Source of the DNA: Anodontia alba
Taxonomy: Eukaryota > Mollusca > Bivalvia > Lucinida > Lucinidae
Assembly: GCA_964016985.1 (NCBI GenBank)
Contig: OZ024825.1
Span: forward strand, 44,074,523 to 44,138,522
Length of the DNA stretch: 64,000 bases
Reading direction: 5' to 3'
Numbering within the stretch: position 1 is the stretch's first letter; the number at the start of each line of letters is the position of its first letter. The position numbers were made by a program, and so were the translations under genes. Shown here piece by piece: positions 43,705-54,970 of the stretch. The notes beneath the pieces are model-generated. The model had not been told where the DNA came from. It searched no databases and was given only the letters and a program-made list of their open reading frames with translations.

Positions 43705-45303
43705 GACGTTACTATTGGTTAACAGCTACAAATCTTTCAGTGTTTTTGATATAGGTTTGAACAGCGATAAAGATACTTGAGTTCTCTAGGTCTGTTAGGC
43801 TTTCATCCCCGAAAAGAAGTTTTTTGGTATTTATAGGAAGGCAGTCTCGGTTTTCGTTAAATAGTGTAACACGCTCGTTCGTATAGTTTGGACAAATGAA
43901 GAAACAGTGATCAGCATCTTCTATTATAAACCGATATCTACAGGTTTGGCTGTCGCATAGGTGATTTAGATATAAGTCATTGTTTAAATTGCTGGAATTA
44001 TTTCTGATCCCTGCCTGCATAACTGACCAATACCGTTCCCCGCATAAAAAGAAATGTGGACCGTTATTAAAATCAGTGCGCAGTTGTTTTTTTTTTATTT
44101 ACTTTTGAAACATGATAGGCTACTGGATGCACGAGTCTCTTTGTCAAGCGAGTTCCATAAAGAGTGGATGGAGGGATACAGTACTTGCGTGAAATTCCGG
44201 TTCTGGTAAATGGAACTGCGAGGTCATTGTTATTGTGAAGAGGATAATTTGTCGTGTCTCTTACAAAATGAGGAATAATGTCAGATATATAATCAGGAGA
44301 TAAGTCATTAACAGCTTTATACATGAATGCCAGTTTTTGTTCTTTACGCCTAGTATTTAATGTAACCCAGCCACACTCTCTATATAAAATTACTAAGGAT
44401 ACAGAACAAGTTAAACCCGTCACAATCCTAGCCGTTTCATTCTGAAGTTTTTCGAGCGAGTCTTGTATTGTGCAGTTATCCTACACTACAGCAGAGTATT
44501 CCAAAATTGGTAACACGTAAGAAAGATATATTTGGTTCAGTGCAACTCTATGAAAAGTAAATTTTAGTTTACGCAAAATACCAATGATTTTGGAAGCACT
44601 GCTAACGATTTTTGGTATGTGTTTGTGCCACTGGCCCTTGTTACTTAGGGTTAAATCTAAATGTTTGTGATCCGAGACAAATTTAATTGGAATACCATCA
44701 AGAATTATATGGGGCAAGTTAGTAAAATGCTTTACAGTAAACAGGATGGCTTCAGTTTTCAAAGCGTCGAAGGATATGAGCCATGGTTTAGCCAAGCAGA
44801 CAGAATCTTTAAATCATGATTAATTATACCCTGTAAGTCTAAACGAGTTAAACCCGCCACAATCCTAGCCGCTTCATTCTGAAGTTTTTCGAGCATATGT
44901 CAGTCTTGTATTGTACAGTTATCCCAAACTACAGCAGAGCATTCCAAAATTGGTAACACGTAAGAAAGATATATTTGGTTCAGTGCAACTCTATGAAAAG
45001 TAAATTTTAGTTTACGCAAAATACCAATGATTTTGGAAGCACTGCTAACGATTTTTGGTATGTGTTTGTGCCACTGGCCCTTGTTACTTAGGGTTAAATC
45101 TAAATGTTTGTAATCCGAGACAAATTTAATTGGAATACCATCAAGAATTATATGGGGCAAGTTAGTAAAATGCTTTACAGTAAACAGGATGGCTTCAGTT
45201 TTCAAAGCGTTCAAGGATATGAGCCATTGTTTATCCCAAGCAGACAGAATCTGTAAATCATGATTAATTATAGCCTGTAAATCTATAACTGACTCCTCCG
45301 TCA
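43705..45303 (-). pseudogene. LINE reverse transcriptase C-terminal half with internal tandem duplication
   Basis: On the minus strand from 45303: RT thumb-side sequence (WLISLNALKTEAILFTVKHF, then DYKHLDLTLSNKGQWHKHIP and LKFTFHRVALNQIYLSYVLP), followed by a second nearly identical copy, then KLAFMYKAVNDLSPDYISD, and at the C-terminus an H-x4-C element in DADHCFFICPNYTNER. The repeated part spans about 44421-44857 and 44858-45290, a period of 437 bp with few differences. Stops and frameshifts separate the pieces, so it is inactive. The style (KTKYMIFG-like then LGVxLD-like positions) fits the CR1/L2 group of non-LTR elements. Confidence 0.8.
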
Positions 45304-45476
45304 GGCAGTTATAACCACGCCCACGCGAATTTCCTTAGACAAATTTTGTATTGATATACCTGTGCTTACCTGTAAAAAGCACGTACATATTTGTTTGTCT
45401 AACTAAAAACATTGACAATTAGCTTATTAGCTATTTTGAATGGTAAGTTGCGGTTGTTAGTTAAATGGTCAAGTGA
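45304..45476. other. 173-bp segment bracketed by a 14-bp inverted repeat inside the LINE
   Basis: TGACTCCTCCGTCA (45290-45303) faces TGACGGAGGAGTCA (45477-45490). The LINE frame stops making sense between them and resumes on both sides. The segment has no recognisable coding content. Confidence 0.6.
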
Positions 45477-45545
45477 CTTGACGGAGGAGTCAATGATGAC
45501 GCTGAGCAGAACAGAGGGCTATCATCTGCAAATAAACGTGTTAAA
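45477..45545 (-). pseudogene. LINE RT catalytic segment (F-A-D-D box)
   Basis: The minus strand reads LSLTRLFADDSPLFCSASS, the Y/F-A-D-D catalytic box of reverse transcriptase. It sits between the upstream RT fragment at 46918-47261 and the downstream half at 43705-45303. It is cut off from the former by the plus-strand LINE and from the latter by the 173-bp segment. Confidence 0.75.
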
Positions 45546-46917
45546 CTTAGACACAGATACGACAAATTCTTTTAAGCAACGTTTAAATCAGAACATGGTA
45601 TGCGTTCCAAAGTATTACTACACTGGCAAACGTAAATTACAAATTTTACACACCAGAATTAGAACTGGGTGTAGTTCTCTAAACTTTGATCTTTTTTTCG
45701 AAAAACGTTGTAGATTCGCCCCTATGTACCTGCGGTAGTGGTAATATTGAAAACGATGATCACTTCTTCCTAAGATGCCCTCTGTACATAGATCAAAGAA
45801 CTGAGCTCACAAACAGCATACTCCTCTACACAACAATGACTCTAAATGTACTTTTATCCGGGAACGAATCACTACCTCACAATTTGAATGTGGCAATATT
45901 TGACAGCGTCCAAAAATATATACTGGCAACAAAAAGATTTAGTAGTAATAGAACTAGGTAAAAACCTTTTAGAGATATTTTCAGATACTGATATTTAACA
46001 TATAATTACTAAATTGAATTGTTGTTTTACCGAAGTTTTCTGAAACTTCCACGGTAACAGTTTTTCTTAGTAATAAAAAATGGCTGTTTCGATCGTGTCT
46101 CCAGTCCCATCCCCTTTGTTCCAGCTCGCTATGTTTTTCTTTCCTCTTCTCTCTTAACTCCTGCTTTAATGCTTTATTTTTTTTCTCTTTCTTTTCACAT
46201 TAAATGGAATTTATATTTCTACATGTTTCTTTACAACCAAATATTAAGTCGTATATTTTTCAGATTTGTTCTGCTTAAGTGAATAACAATTCGACATATT
46301 GATTCATGTATGTACTTAATATACTACATCACGAAAACACGCCTATATAATTTTGATCCCCTTGAACCCCACTTTTATATTGTAAAACTGGGGTTTACAG
46401 GGGTATACATTATTTTACTTATTTCTGCTCAGGATAATGGTTTGTGGGTACTCGAAGGAACCGCCTCGACGAGGCGGTTCTAACGATTACCCACAATGTG
46501 TGTTTTGGGCAGAGATAGAAATAGAAAAAAATATCAGATTTTTTATCTGAAAACTTTCATTTTTTGGTGGTAAAATTTTCAATATATTTGAATAGGCGTG
46601 TTTTCGTGATGTAACAGCAACAAAATGTTTAATTGCTGGTTGTACTCTTCATTGACGTTTTATTCCTGTTTTTCTCCCTTTCCTTCTGTTAGTATTTTTT
46701 TCTTTTGTATATTCCTGTATTGAAACTTACAGTCAATTGTCCTTTGTTGATAAGAATGTCATCGATAAATCAACTTGCCATAGAACTATAAAAGCTTTAT
46801 TACCATGTTCTAGGAGAAAAACTAAATAAGCTTTAAGCTTCCGTTCTGATCCTAAATGTTTGTATTGTCTTCATTGTTATATATGTACACAAACTGAAAT
46901 TCTGAATAAAATATGTT
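45546..46917 (+). mobile_element. Opposite-strand 5'-truncated LINE inserted in the LINE RT
   Basis: Coding part: KQRLNQNMVCVPKYYYTGKR then LHTRIRTGCSSLNFDLFF, and after a frameshift in the T/A run near 45690, LCTCGSGNIENDDHFFLRCP, the Cys/His C-terminal motif of CR1-like ORF2. The 3' UTR follows to 46917, with AATAAA near 46907 and an AAACTAAACTAA tail. TTAAACT lies at both junctions (45545 side and about 46915-46921), a plausible target duplication. MITE A copy 10 interrupts the 3' UTR. Confidence 0.75.
46328..46611 (+). mobile_element. MITE family A, copy 10, flanked by TA
   Basis: Ends CATCACGAAAACACGCCTAT and ATAGGCGTGTTTTCGTGATG are an exact 20-bp inverted repeat, with TA on each side. 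The hairpin at about 46424-46515 has tip CGCCTCGACGAGGCG and mismatches near its base (GGATAATGG). Confidence 0.93.
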
Positions 46918-47261
46918 TAAACTAAACTAAGAAGTGACTCTGCAATGTCATAAACATAAATCAAGAACAGCAGAGGCCCAAGGACTGAGCCTTGGGATAC
47001 TCCAGCATGCACTGGTTTTGAGGTTGACGTGCAGGATCTGAATACCACACGTTGAAACCTGTTACTTAAATAGTCAATAAGCCAGTCCAAGAGAGAACCA
47101 GTAATTCCATGCTGTTTTAGTTTAAACACAAGACTCTTGTGCCAGACCCTGTCAAAAGCCTTTGACACATCACAGAATACCATACATGAAAAGTGGTCAT
47201 TATCAAACGCTTGACATATATTGTGATTAATATCTATTAACTGATAGGTTGTTATTACCAT
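46918..47261 (-). pseudogene. LINE reverse transcriptase N-terminal fragment
   Basis: The minus strand reads CMVFCDVSKAFDRVWHKSLV, then LKQHGITGSLLDWLIDYLSN and VSQGSVLGPLLFLIYVYDI. These are RT motifs A (F-x-D-x-x-K-A-F-D) and B (G-V-x-Q-G-S-x-L-G-P). The frame ends at the junction with the plus-strand LINE and continues in register at 45545. The 5' part of the element is missing beyond about 47255. Confidence 0.88.
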
Positions 47262-48838
47262 TTAGCCTTACTGTATATATATCCACCGACATTGTCCAAA
47301 TGATGGACAATCAAGCAACGAAACAGTTCTGTCAGTGGACACTTCGGTGAGTGGTATTTTCATATTAATTTTATTTAATTGTTTGTAGGTTTTTCCGTTC
47401 GAATCCGAGAAGCAGAAAAAAGTGTCCAAGTCCGAACAGGAAACCCGCAAAAAATATATTGCACGGCACGCTAATCCGATTCTGTATATGTTACCCGAGT
47501 TATTTAGGAATACCGAGCGGGCTGCCCTGGGTTGTGCTGTCTGGTCGGGGTTTCTGAGGTTGCGTGAATTGTAGTTGCTGTTATTAACGCTGAGCAGGCT
47601 GCTCTGCCATGTGCTTATATGTGCAGACTGATCAGTCCTTTTGTGGCAGCTGACAGCAGAACTATATACAGGTGTAATTCAGTCTATACGAATAAAAACA
47701 GCGCAGGGTCGGAATAGCCAATTTGTTATGTGCGGTACTGTATGAAGCGTGTAAGCAGAAATATTAAGTTTTATATACTCATACGTAACAAGTGGAATTG
47801 CGCACGAACATACAGGCATGCACACACCCACATACATACGCAAGTTTTTTTATGCTAAACATTAATTTTAATCATTTCTATTAAAAAAAGTAATGGTTGT
47901 TAGGTTTTGTACAAATTTTGTACTATTTTTTCCGTCTGCGGAGTATAATGTAGATTACTTAAAGCTATTCCGATTTCGTCTGATCAGGGCAAGGAATTAC
48001 TAAAAGTTGGGAGTTGATCCTATACTACTCGCCCTCTGATCATAATTCGGTGTGTTTCACAATGGTAATGTAGTGACATTTAGGATTGCGACATTTGGAA
48101 TGTCATATTCCTGATTATCATTCAGACATTATAATCAGTATAAAGCCGTATATAAGGAAATGGAGTTTGCATATGACGTTAAGGTCACTACTGACACCTG
48201 ACCCTTATTTTTTTCCCAACAATGAATTTTTTTCATATTTTATTATTCAGTTCTGTGTTATATTCTGACTATTTTACGTCAATAAAATAGCCATGTTACC
48301 ATCTGGTTTACCAGTTATGGCTCTTTAAAGAACCCTACTATTTTTACTACTATGGCCATTTTGGTAAAATTTTACTAACATGCTATAATTCATTATTAGT
48401 TCATTAATATAGGGTAAAATCTTTTTTTTACTGTAAGTGATTTACCACAAAGGAATAACCAGAGCAAAACATACAAAGGTTTTAACGAATGCAAGTGTAT
48501 ATTTTTTATTTCTCATTTTCAAACAAGAAAATTTAGACAAAATCACATCAATTTTAGCAAGCATATACTGAAGATACTAATATGTAACATACTTCCTAAC
48601 AATAGATTTCCCTTAAACTTTTTCAACATATCAAACTATGTATAAGTTGTATTCTGACGGAGTATGAAGGTGAGCCACCATGTCGTTTGAGTGGTATTAA
48701 ATTTTATTTACCCCTACCCTCTAAATCATAAAAAAGCAAATATAAAGACAATGATAATTATTATGGATATAAATTTAATAACGATTCTCTTAATTTGCAT
48801 TTTCTGTGACCAATCGTTGCTTTAACAATATTAAGCAT
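47262..48838. other. No gene; a family C-type motif near 47590-47640
   Basis: GCTGAGCAGGCTGCTCTGCC and GTGCAGACTGATCAGTCC form a weak hairpin. The remainder is AT-rich with no recognisable coding frame. Confidence 0.35.
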
Positions 48839-49760
48839 ACTGGCTACTCCTGTACACGGTAAGAAACATGTGACCTGAAAAATTTCTGATAATATAGGAA
48901 GTTACCCCACCCATATCATCATTCTCTGTAAGTCTAAAGATAGTTATGAAAATATTATACAAAATTTTACAAAATTTGACATACAACATCCATACGCAAT
49001 ATGAATCAAAAGATTTCCTGTTGACCAAATTAATTTTAAACTTTTGTTGTCATGGCAACCAAAAAAACAAATTAAACATAATGGAAAATTACCATAAAAA
49101 AGGTCATACTATTCAATACGTTTCAACAAAATTTAATCAAAAAGTTTCCATGAGTAGTTCTCAATAAAATATAAGAATTTTGTGCAAAAGACCCTTTCAT
49201 TTGATTGTTGTCATGGAAACCAAAAGACTAATAATTTGGAAATAAAGGATTAGGATCATCAAATGTTTTTAGCGACGGCTTTTCCGTACTTTCAGAAGCT
49301 TTTTTTTCCTGCGATTAACACTTGCAATGGAACATAAATACATCATAGCTAGCATCTGGACTACTCCTGTACACAATTAGACACACGTGACCTGTTTTTT
49401 TGTTGTTGTTTTTTTTTTTTTGAAAATACAATAGGCATTTAGTCAAACCGTTACATCATACACAGAGTTAATTTCTAAAGATAACCATAAAATATGAAAC
49501 AAAATTTTACAAAAACTCATGTACAATATCCATACGCAGTAAGAAATGAAGAGTTACTTTTTGACAAAATTAATTTCAAACTTCTGTTGCCATGGCAACA
49601 TGAATATGCCTTAAATATAATGGCTTATTACCAGGTCTAGTTCTTGATGAAATATAAAAACTGTGTGAAAAATACACGTCCATTTCATTGTCGTCATTGA
49701 AACCAAAAGAGTAATAAACATTTGGGAAAATAAAGGAACAGGATCAATAAGCATTTTTGC
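48839..49760. repeat. Diverged direct duplication, period about 490-515 bp
   Basis: Landmarks recur in order: GGCTACTCCTGTACACGGTA (48841) / GGACTACTCCTGTACACAAT (49357); AAAATTTTACAAAATTTGAC / AAAATTTTACAAAAACTCAT; AACTTTTGTTGTCATGGCAA (49040) / AACTTCTGTTGCCATGGCAA (49580); AATAAAGGATTAGGATCA / AATAAAGGAACAGGATCA. No coding frame is conserved. Confidence 0.85.
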
Positions 49761-49785
49761 CTCAACTTTACTAAATTCATAAGTA

Positions 49786-49998
49786 AGGCCCTCCCAGAGG
49801 GGGTACCTGTTCCTTTGTTTCCCTGAGAAATCGGCATTTTTCCTTGTTCCCCCAAATCAAAATCCCGATTATCTTTGTTCATTGTTCCCAAAAATTGCCT
49901 TTGTTCCCCTGTTCCCTTTAGTTTTAGACTTTTGTTCCCTTTTCCCCTGAAATAAATGGCCTTATTCCCCTGTTCCCCAAAACCCCTGGGAGGGCCTC
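49786..49998. mobile_element. MITE family G, copy 1
   Basis: AAGGCCCTCCCAGAGGGGGT and CCCCTGGGAGGGCCTCG are inverted ends. The interior is a pyrimidine-rich series of TTGTTCCCCTGTTCCC-like repeats, also seen at 60897-61070. Confidence 0.8.
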
Positions 49999-50328
49999 GT
50001 AAGTGTTTATTTTAATTACCCCGCTGAGGCCCTCCTCAGAAAACTGCCTGCCTACGTCATTACATGTAACTGTGACGTAATCGGTGTGTTACAAAAGATA
50101 ACAATTTCAACATGCTGAATTTCAACGAGTTCTAATGAAGATTTTCAACCTTTCGATTTGTCTATTTCTTGCAAAGTGACAAACAAAGGATTTAATGACC
50201 TACCCATATAGATCATATAGTATCTATAGTATGAGTGCCTGATCAGCCTCTTCAATTTGGGACCGAAAAACTGAAGGTAAATCATTTTATTTCCTGTCTG
50301 ATTTTTTTCTGTCCTCTTTTATTGTATC

Positions 50329-50370
<42 letters not shown>

Positions 50371-51042
50371 AAAAAATTGACACTATCAGGGAATAAAGCT
50401 TTTTCGAAAGGTCTAGAAACGGTTAGGCTTGCAAGAGCACATTGCTTTTTATCCGGGTATAATATATAGATCTTACATTAAATTACATTTAAGAAGATTT
50501 TTTTTTTTTTTTATCATAAACACTTTTACGCAAATATATGATAAAAAGAATGCAGCTCACCCCTCGGCCTGAGACAGACAGCTCATGTAATATTCTATTT
50601 CTCTACTTTCATACGAGATGACGATGAGCCCCCCTTTCTCTTGAACCTGCCTCCTTGCCTCAGTCTTTCCGACATTTTGAGCGTAATCCAATTATTATTT
50701 AGAAAAGTAGATAAAATCATGTCATAAAAATATAAAATTCATCAAAATAAATATAAAAAAAAATCGAGAGAAGCACGTTCAAATATCCCTAAAACAATCC
50801 TTGGTTTTCTGTGTTCAGTCTCGGTTCGTCGTGTGACACTTCCCGCGAAAAAAACGTAAATAAAATGTATGTGTTTGTTTACACCGAATGTTCGTAGCAG
50901 AGCGTCCGTCGTTAGAATCATTTCAACGTTAGAATATTTTTTCTTTTCCTTTATTTGGTCAGATGAAAAATATTTATCAGTTTTGTATACACTAGTATAT
51001 GCATAGTTTACGGGTCATACTATGCGGAAACAGATTTCATTA
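49999..51042. other. No gene; poly(T) at 50330-50368
   Basis: Contains a T run of about 39 and a shorter one near 50499-50512. No repeat termini recognised before the large element at 51.04 kb. Confidence 0.35.
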
Positions 51043-51496
51043 GGGGCAATCCGGTAAAATTCGGACACCCGTAAAAGTGCGGACAATTTGTTTATTTCCA
51101 TAAACTTTAAAGCCAACACTCGTATAGTGGTGTGTTGAATAACTGGACTCGCTAAAAGAAGATGTCTATTCCGTTTCCTTTCGGTTCGTTAAGATACATT
51201 TCGGGTACAAAGTATGAAATCGCGCGTGATTTCGCGAGCCTTTCAACTGTGACATTCAGAACTTCGGGCCCGCGGCAAATTTTGAAAAAAGTAACAGCAT
51301 CGTGTGAGGTATTCGCACGAAGTTACTCGTTTATTTCGATTACTTTTTATATTTGGGGTTAAATTTGATCGTTTTAAAATGCAAATTTCGGTCATTTGAG
51401 CTTAAACGAAAAGACACAATCAGGTTTTTACTCGTTAAAGAATGTCCGAACTTCCCCACAGCTGAAGTAAGGGCAGTGGGAAAGTCCGGACGTCAA

Positions 51497-51499
<3 letters not shown>

Positions 51500-51533
<34 letters not shown>
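51500..51533. repeat. Poly(A) tract, ~34 bp
   Basis: Lies just inside the left end of the large element, between two GTCCGGAC-type motifs and AACGAAACG. Confidence 0.9.
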
Positions 51534-51535
<2 letters not shown>

Positions 51536-51684
51536 GAAACGAAAATAAAAGAAAAGGGTTATGCACCACTTCGCCGTGGCTTTTGGCACAAAGGTTGAAC
51601 TTTGCGGGCATCCTAAAACCGTCGGCCTGTCTGCGGTCAAACTTTGCACATGTATTGGCAAGGGGTCTAATCCACATCACATTA

Positions 51685-52085
51685 AGTGAAAAAGACTATA
51701 GATTGTTGCGAAAAAGGGCCCGTTCAAATCGCTAAGTTGCTAACGTTTTCCATTTCCTTGTTATGACTAAAACTCGGATAAGCTCAGCGTATGAAGCAAG
51801 AAACAGGGCATTTATATTGGCAAACTTGATGCATGACGCTATTGTCATTGTTGAGAACACTTGCCTACAATTTCTTAGAAAGTTATCAAAATATTGTGCT
51901 TAAGTGTTCTCAACGATTTAAATAATACTATAGGTAATCAAATCTGTAAACATAAGTACTTTCAACCTTGGTGCATACGCTGATTTTTTTCATCAAATCA
52001 ACGAACATAATGATTAAAACGACTAACCGGTTTGACGGGACCTTTTCGCTAAAAAGATATTGTTTATATGACCTTGAAGACAAAC
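51685..52085. mobile_element. Palindromic MITE with GTTGAGAACACT stem, copy 1
   Basis: TGAAAAAGACTATAGATTGT, then TGCGAAAAAGGGCCC, pairs with GGGACCTTTTCGCTAAAAAG near 52040. The internal stem TTGTTGAGAACACTTG / TAAGTGTTCTCAACGA lies at 51851-51918. Confidence 0.7.
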
Positions 52086-52784
52086 AGGAGTTGGCGAACA
52101 CTGCTTGTTGGCTTGTACTGAATTCAATTTAATCATTTAATCTTTTGTTTACTGTTTTCAGTAAAAGAAAATAGTAGACCAGATTTACTAAGGTTCTTTC
52201 CGAGTTTTGAATTGTTCGATGGCTCAAAGTGAGAATACCACAGGACACAAGAATTTTTTTTTTTTAATTTGATATTTAAGAACACTTATTGGCATGCTCG
52301 AGCATACTGTTGCCATGTTCAAATCATTCGTTCTATATATACACAATCCAAATTCTGGTATTGGTGACAATATAAAGGAAGATGTCAATTAAACCTCACA
52401 CAGAAAATCAAAACCTGTACAACCCTGCATGCTAGCATCTATTTCAGACTGTTATAGGCCCGCTTGAGATCACTGCACTTGAGATATACATATATATTTT
52501 AATTCATTTTATATTCTGTTCTATGATTTTACAACGGTCACATACATAAGTCCGATTATATGTAAATAAAATGATGTAGCCCTGCTCTCCCCCTTCCCCT
52601 GTTGAAATTCTGAAAAAAAAAATGGAAACAATACAAGCAGAAATGTGCCAAATCAAACATTTTTTGAAAGATATTGAAAGCTCGATTATTCTGTGCAAAA
52701 ATATAAGAAGTAAATGAAAAAGCAATGTTCTGGAACCGATACAATTTAATTCCCACCCTTAACACCAGTCGGGATAGTATAAAA
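52086..52784. other. No gene seen
   Basis: AT-rich interior of the large element. Open frames here are short and unsupported. Confidence 0.3.
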
Positions 52785-53240
52785 AAAGGTAAGAGAAAAG
52801 TTCAGGGAGTGCCACAATCACAAACCGCAGCCCTTCCCAGACACCAAGAGGAAGAGGAAACCGACAAATCCAAACAAGCACAAATCGATCACTAAACACT
52901 AAGATTAGCTCTCTCTTTCCCAAGCGAGGTAATCGCAATTCTAAAAGGACTGAAAACACAAGAACAAAATAACACAAGGTAAGACATACAACAAATCGCC
53001 TCGTAGAATAAACCACAAAGCACCAAAGAGTAAGATAAGTTTACACGCACTGCATAAAATTAAAACAGCACAAGCAGATGGCCAAGAGGACAGCTCTTTC
53101 CCAGGCTCCGGGGACAAGGATATCATAAATAAACTGAGTCATTACAAACAAAACATCATAACAAACAGAAAGCGGACGAATAATAAGAGTAAACTACAAC
53201 TTAATCACAGTCTTGGAACGGTCAGTAATAAACTACTGGA
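52785..53240 (+). mobile_element. Dispersed repeat family R, long copy
   Basis: Starts AAAAGGTAAGAGAAAAGTTC and ends CTTGGAACGGTCAGTAATAA. It carries about 100 bp (GCACTGCATAAAATTAAAAC to TCATTACAAAC) absent from the 9-kb copy, so it may be fused to a second partial copy. Confidence 0.78.
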
Positions 53241-53572
53241 TGGCGTAAAAGAAAACTCTAAAAAGGTTGCATTTAAAACAAAGAAATCATTACAGGTAGA
53301 AAATGGGAGTCTCGGTTTTATTGAGACTCTTCATAAGCAGTAATGAAATTTGCAGCAATGCTCGCGTCATTTAGCGTATACATGAGCAGAACACCATTTT
53401 CAAAGATACCACAATGATTCCAAAGGCAATGGTAAAAATCTGCACTATGGTGAATTTACGATGAGACGTCCAACGGTCACAACACGGTACTTACACCGGC
53501 TGCAGGAAAGTAAAATAACCGGTTTTACGAGATTGCAAGACTCTGCAGTGGTTTATACACATAGTGAATATT
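53241..53572. other. No gene seen
   Basis: Includes a small inverted pair GGGAGTCTCGGTTTTATTGA / GAGACTC near 53305. Otherwise featureless. Confidence 0.3.
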
Positions 53573-53695
53573 TGATTTTTTTTCTGTGTACATGTAAGAT
53601 CGAATTTTATTTTACCGAATGAACACCAAATGTAGCATTTTCACATACAAGTTTTGGTGTTCATGAGTGAAATAAGATTCAATCTTACGCTGAAA
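53573..53695. mobile_element. Hairpin element, ~120 bp
   Basis: GTAAGATCGAATTTTATTTT, then GAATGAACACCAAA, pairs with TTTGGTGTTCATGAGTGAAA, then TAAGATTCAATCTTAC. Confidence 0.75.
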
Positions 53696-54294
53696 AAAAA
53701 AAAAGAATTTTCTGTTTCTTTTATGCTTTTATTTTGTATCAAGATTCATTGTTCTCAGGTTTGGTTCACTCCGAACTATGGTGTGTGTGGGGAGGACGGG
53801 GCGGGGGCGGGGGGGGGGGGGGGAGGGGCGAGGCAAAGTTCTTGTGTCTCTTACGTCACCGGGGCGTCCAACTGATATTGGCTTACAGTTGAGCAAGGCC
53901 TGCTATCCTTGCAGCAGGTAAGGGTAGTAATTTATTCTTCTGTTTCTTAATTCACTGTCATTCATTTTCATTTCTCTCATGTCCCCTGTCCCTCTCTTTC
54001 ATCTCTTTTATTATCTCTACTATCTCTCAAGGGTCGACGTGTCGTTAAACCCCAATACAATCAATCAATTGAATCCGAACTGTCAAATTTACCTACACAA
54101 ATAATTGATGCCACAGACTTATTATTATTATAATTATTATTATTATTATTTAATATTTGTTTAACATTTTGACTAAAGCAGGTCACTAGATGGGGGAGTA
54201 CTGGGATAGTATTAGCTAACTGTTTACAGCGATATACAGTATTTTTCTTATTTCTGCTCCAAGACATAGATTGTGGTACTCGTTAGAACCGCCT
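53696..54294. other. G-rich tract, short repeats and a MITE A fragment at 54233-54294; no gene
   Basis: A G-rich stretch (53796-53828) precedes low-complexity AT. TTATTTCTGCTCCAAGACAT, then TTGTGGTACTCGTTAGAACC, is an orphan left half of the family A hairpin that ends exactly where family F starts. Confidence 0.5.
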
Positions 54295-54482
54295 CAATGG
54301 GTAAAATTTTAAGCAGACGCCTTTTTAATATATTTTTATTTTTCCATGAAAAATTCATGCAAATTGTAACCAACTGGGACAATTTAAATGAAAATATGAA
54401 ATCCTGTTTTCTAGCAAAAATAAGAAAAAAAATCATCAATTTTTCGCCTGCTAAACAAGCCCAGAGAGTGGTAAAGGTTAAA
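54295..54482. mobile_element. MITE family F, copy 4
   Basis: TCAATGGGTAAAATTTTAAG opens it and GCCCAGAGAGTGGTAAAGGT closes it. CAGACGCC and CGCCTG mark the inner stem. Confidence 0.65.
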
Positions 54483-54504
54483 TGACGTAAAGTCTACAGG
54501 TCTA

Positions 54505-54592
54505 TGTCATATCAAAGTGAAAAGATTATATTTTTTGCGAAAATGGCCCGTTCAGTTTGTGTCGGTTTTATTATTATTTTCGTTGTTTAGAT

Positions 54593-54641
<49 letters not shown>

Positions 54642-54970
54642 GCTCAGCGTATTCACCAGGGTTGAAATGTGTTATATATGCAGATTTGATGAACTACCAT
54701 ACTATCATCGTTGAGAACACACAAGCACATTACTTTGATAACCTCTCGGATAACCTGTATACGAAGTTCAGGAGATACGAAGATCCGGGAAGTGTTCTCA
54801 ACAATGACGATACGATTAAGTTTGCCGATATAAATACCTTGTTTATTGTTACATACGCTGAACCTATACTGGTTTTTGTCAGAACAACGAAATGGAAAAA
54901 GACGGCAACTTACCGATTTGAACAGGCCCTTTTCGCAACAATCTATAGTCTTTTTTACTGTTTAATATGA
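54505..54970. mobile_element. Palindromic MITE with GTTGAGAACAC stem, copy 2
   Basis: GAAAAGATTATATTTTTTGC, then GAAAATGGCCCGTTCA, pairs with TGAACAGGCCCTTTTCGCAA at 54919-54938. AAGCTCAGCGTATTCACC and TACGCTGAACCT, and GTTGAGAACACACAAGC and AGTGTTCTCAACAATGA, are inner stems. A 45-bp (AAT)n run (54594-54641) interrupts the left arm. Confidence 0.72.
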
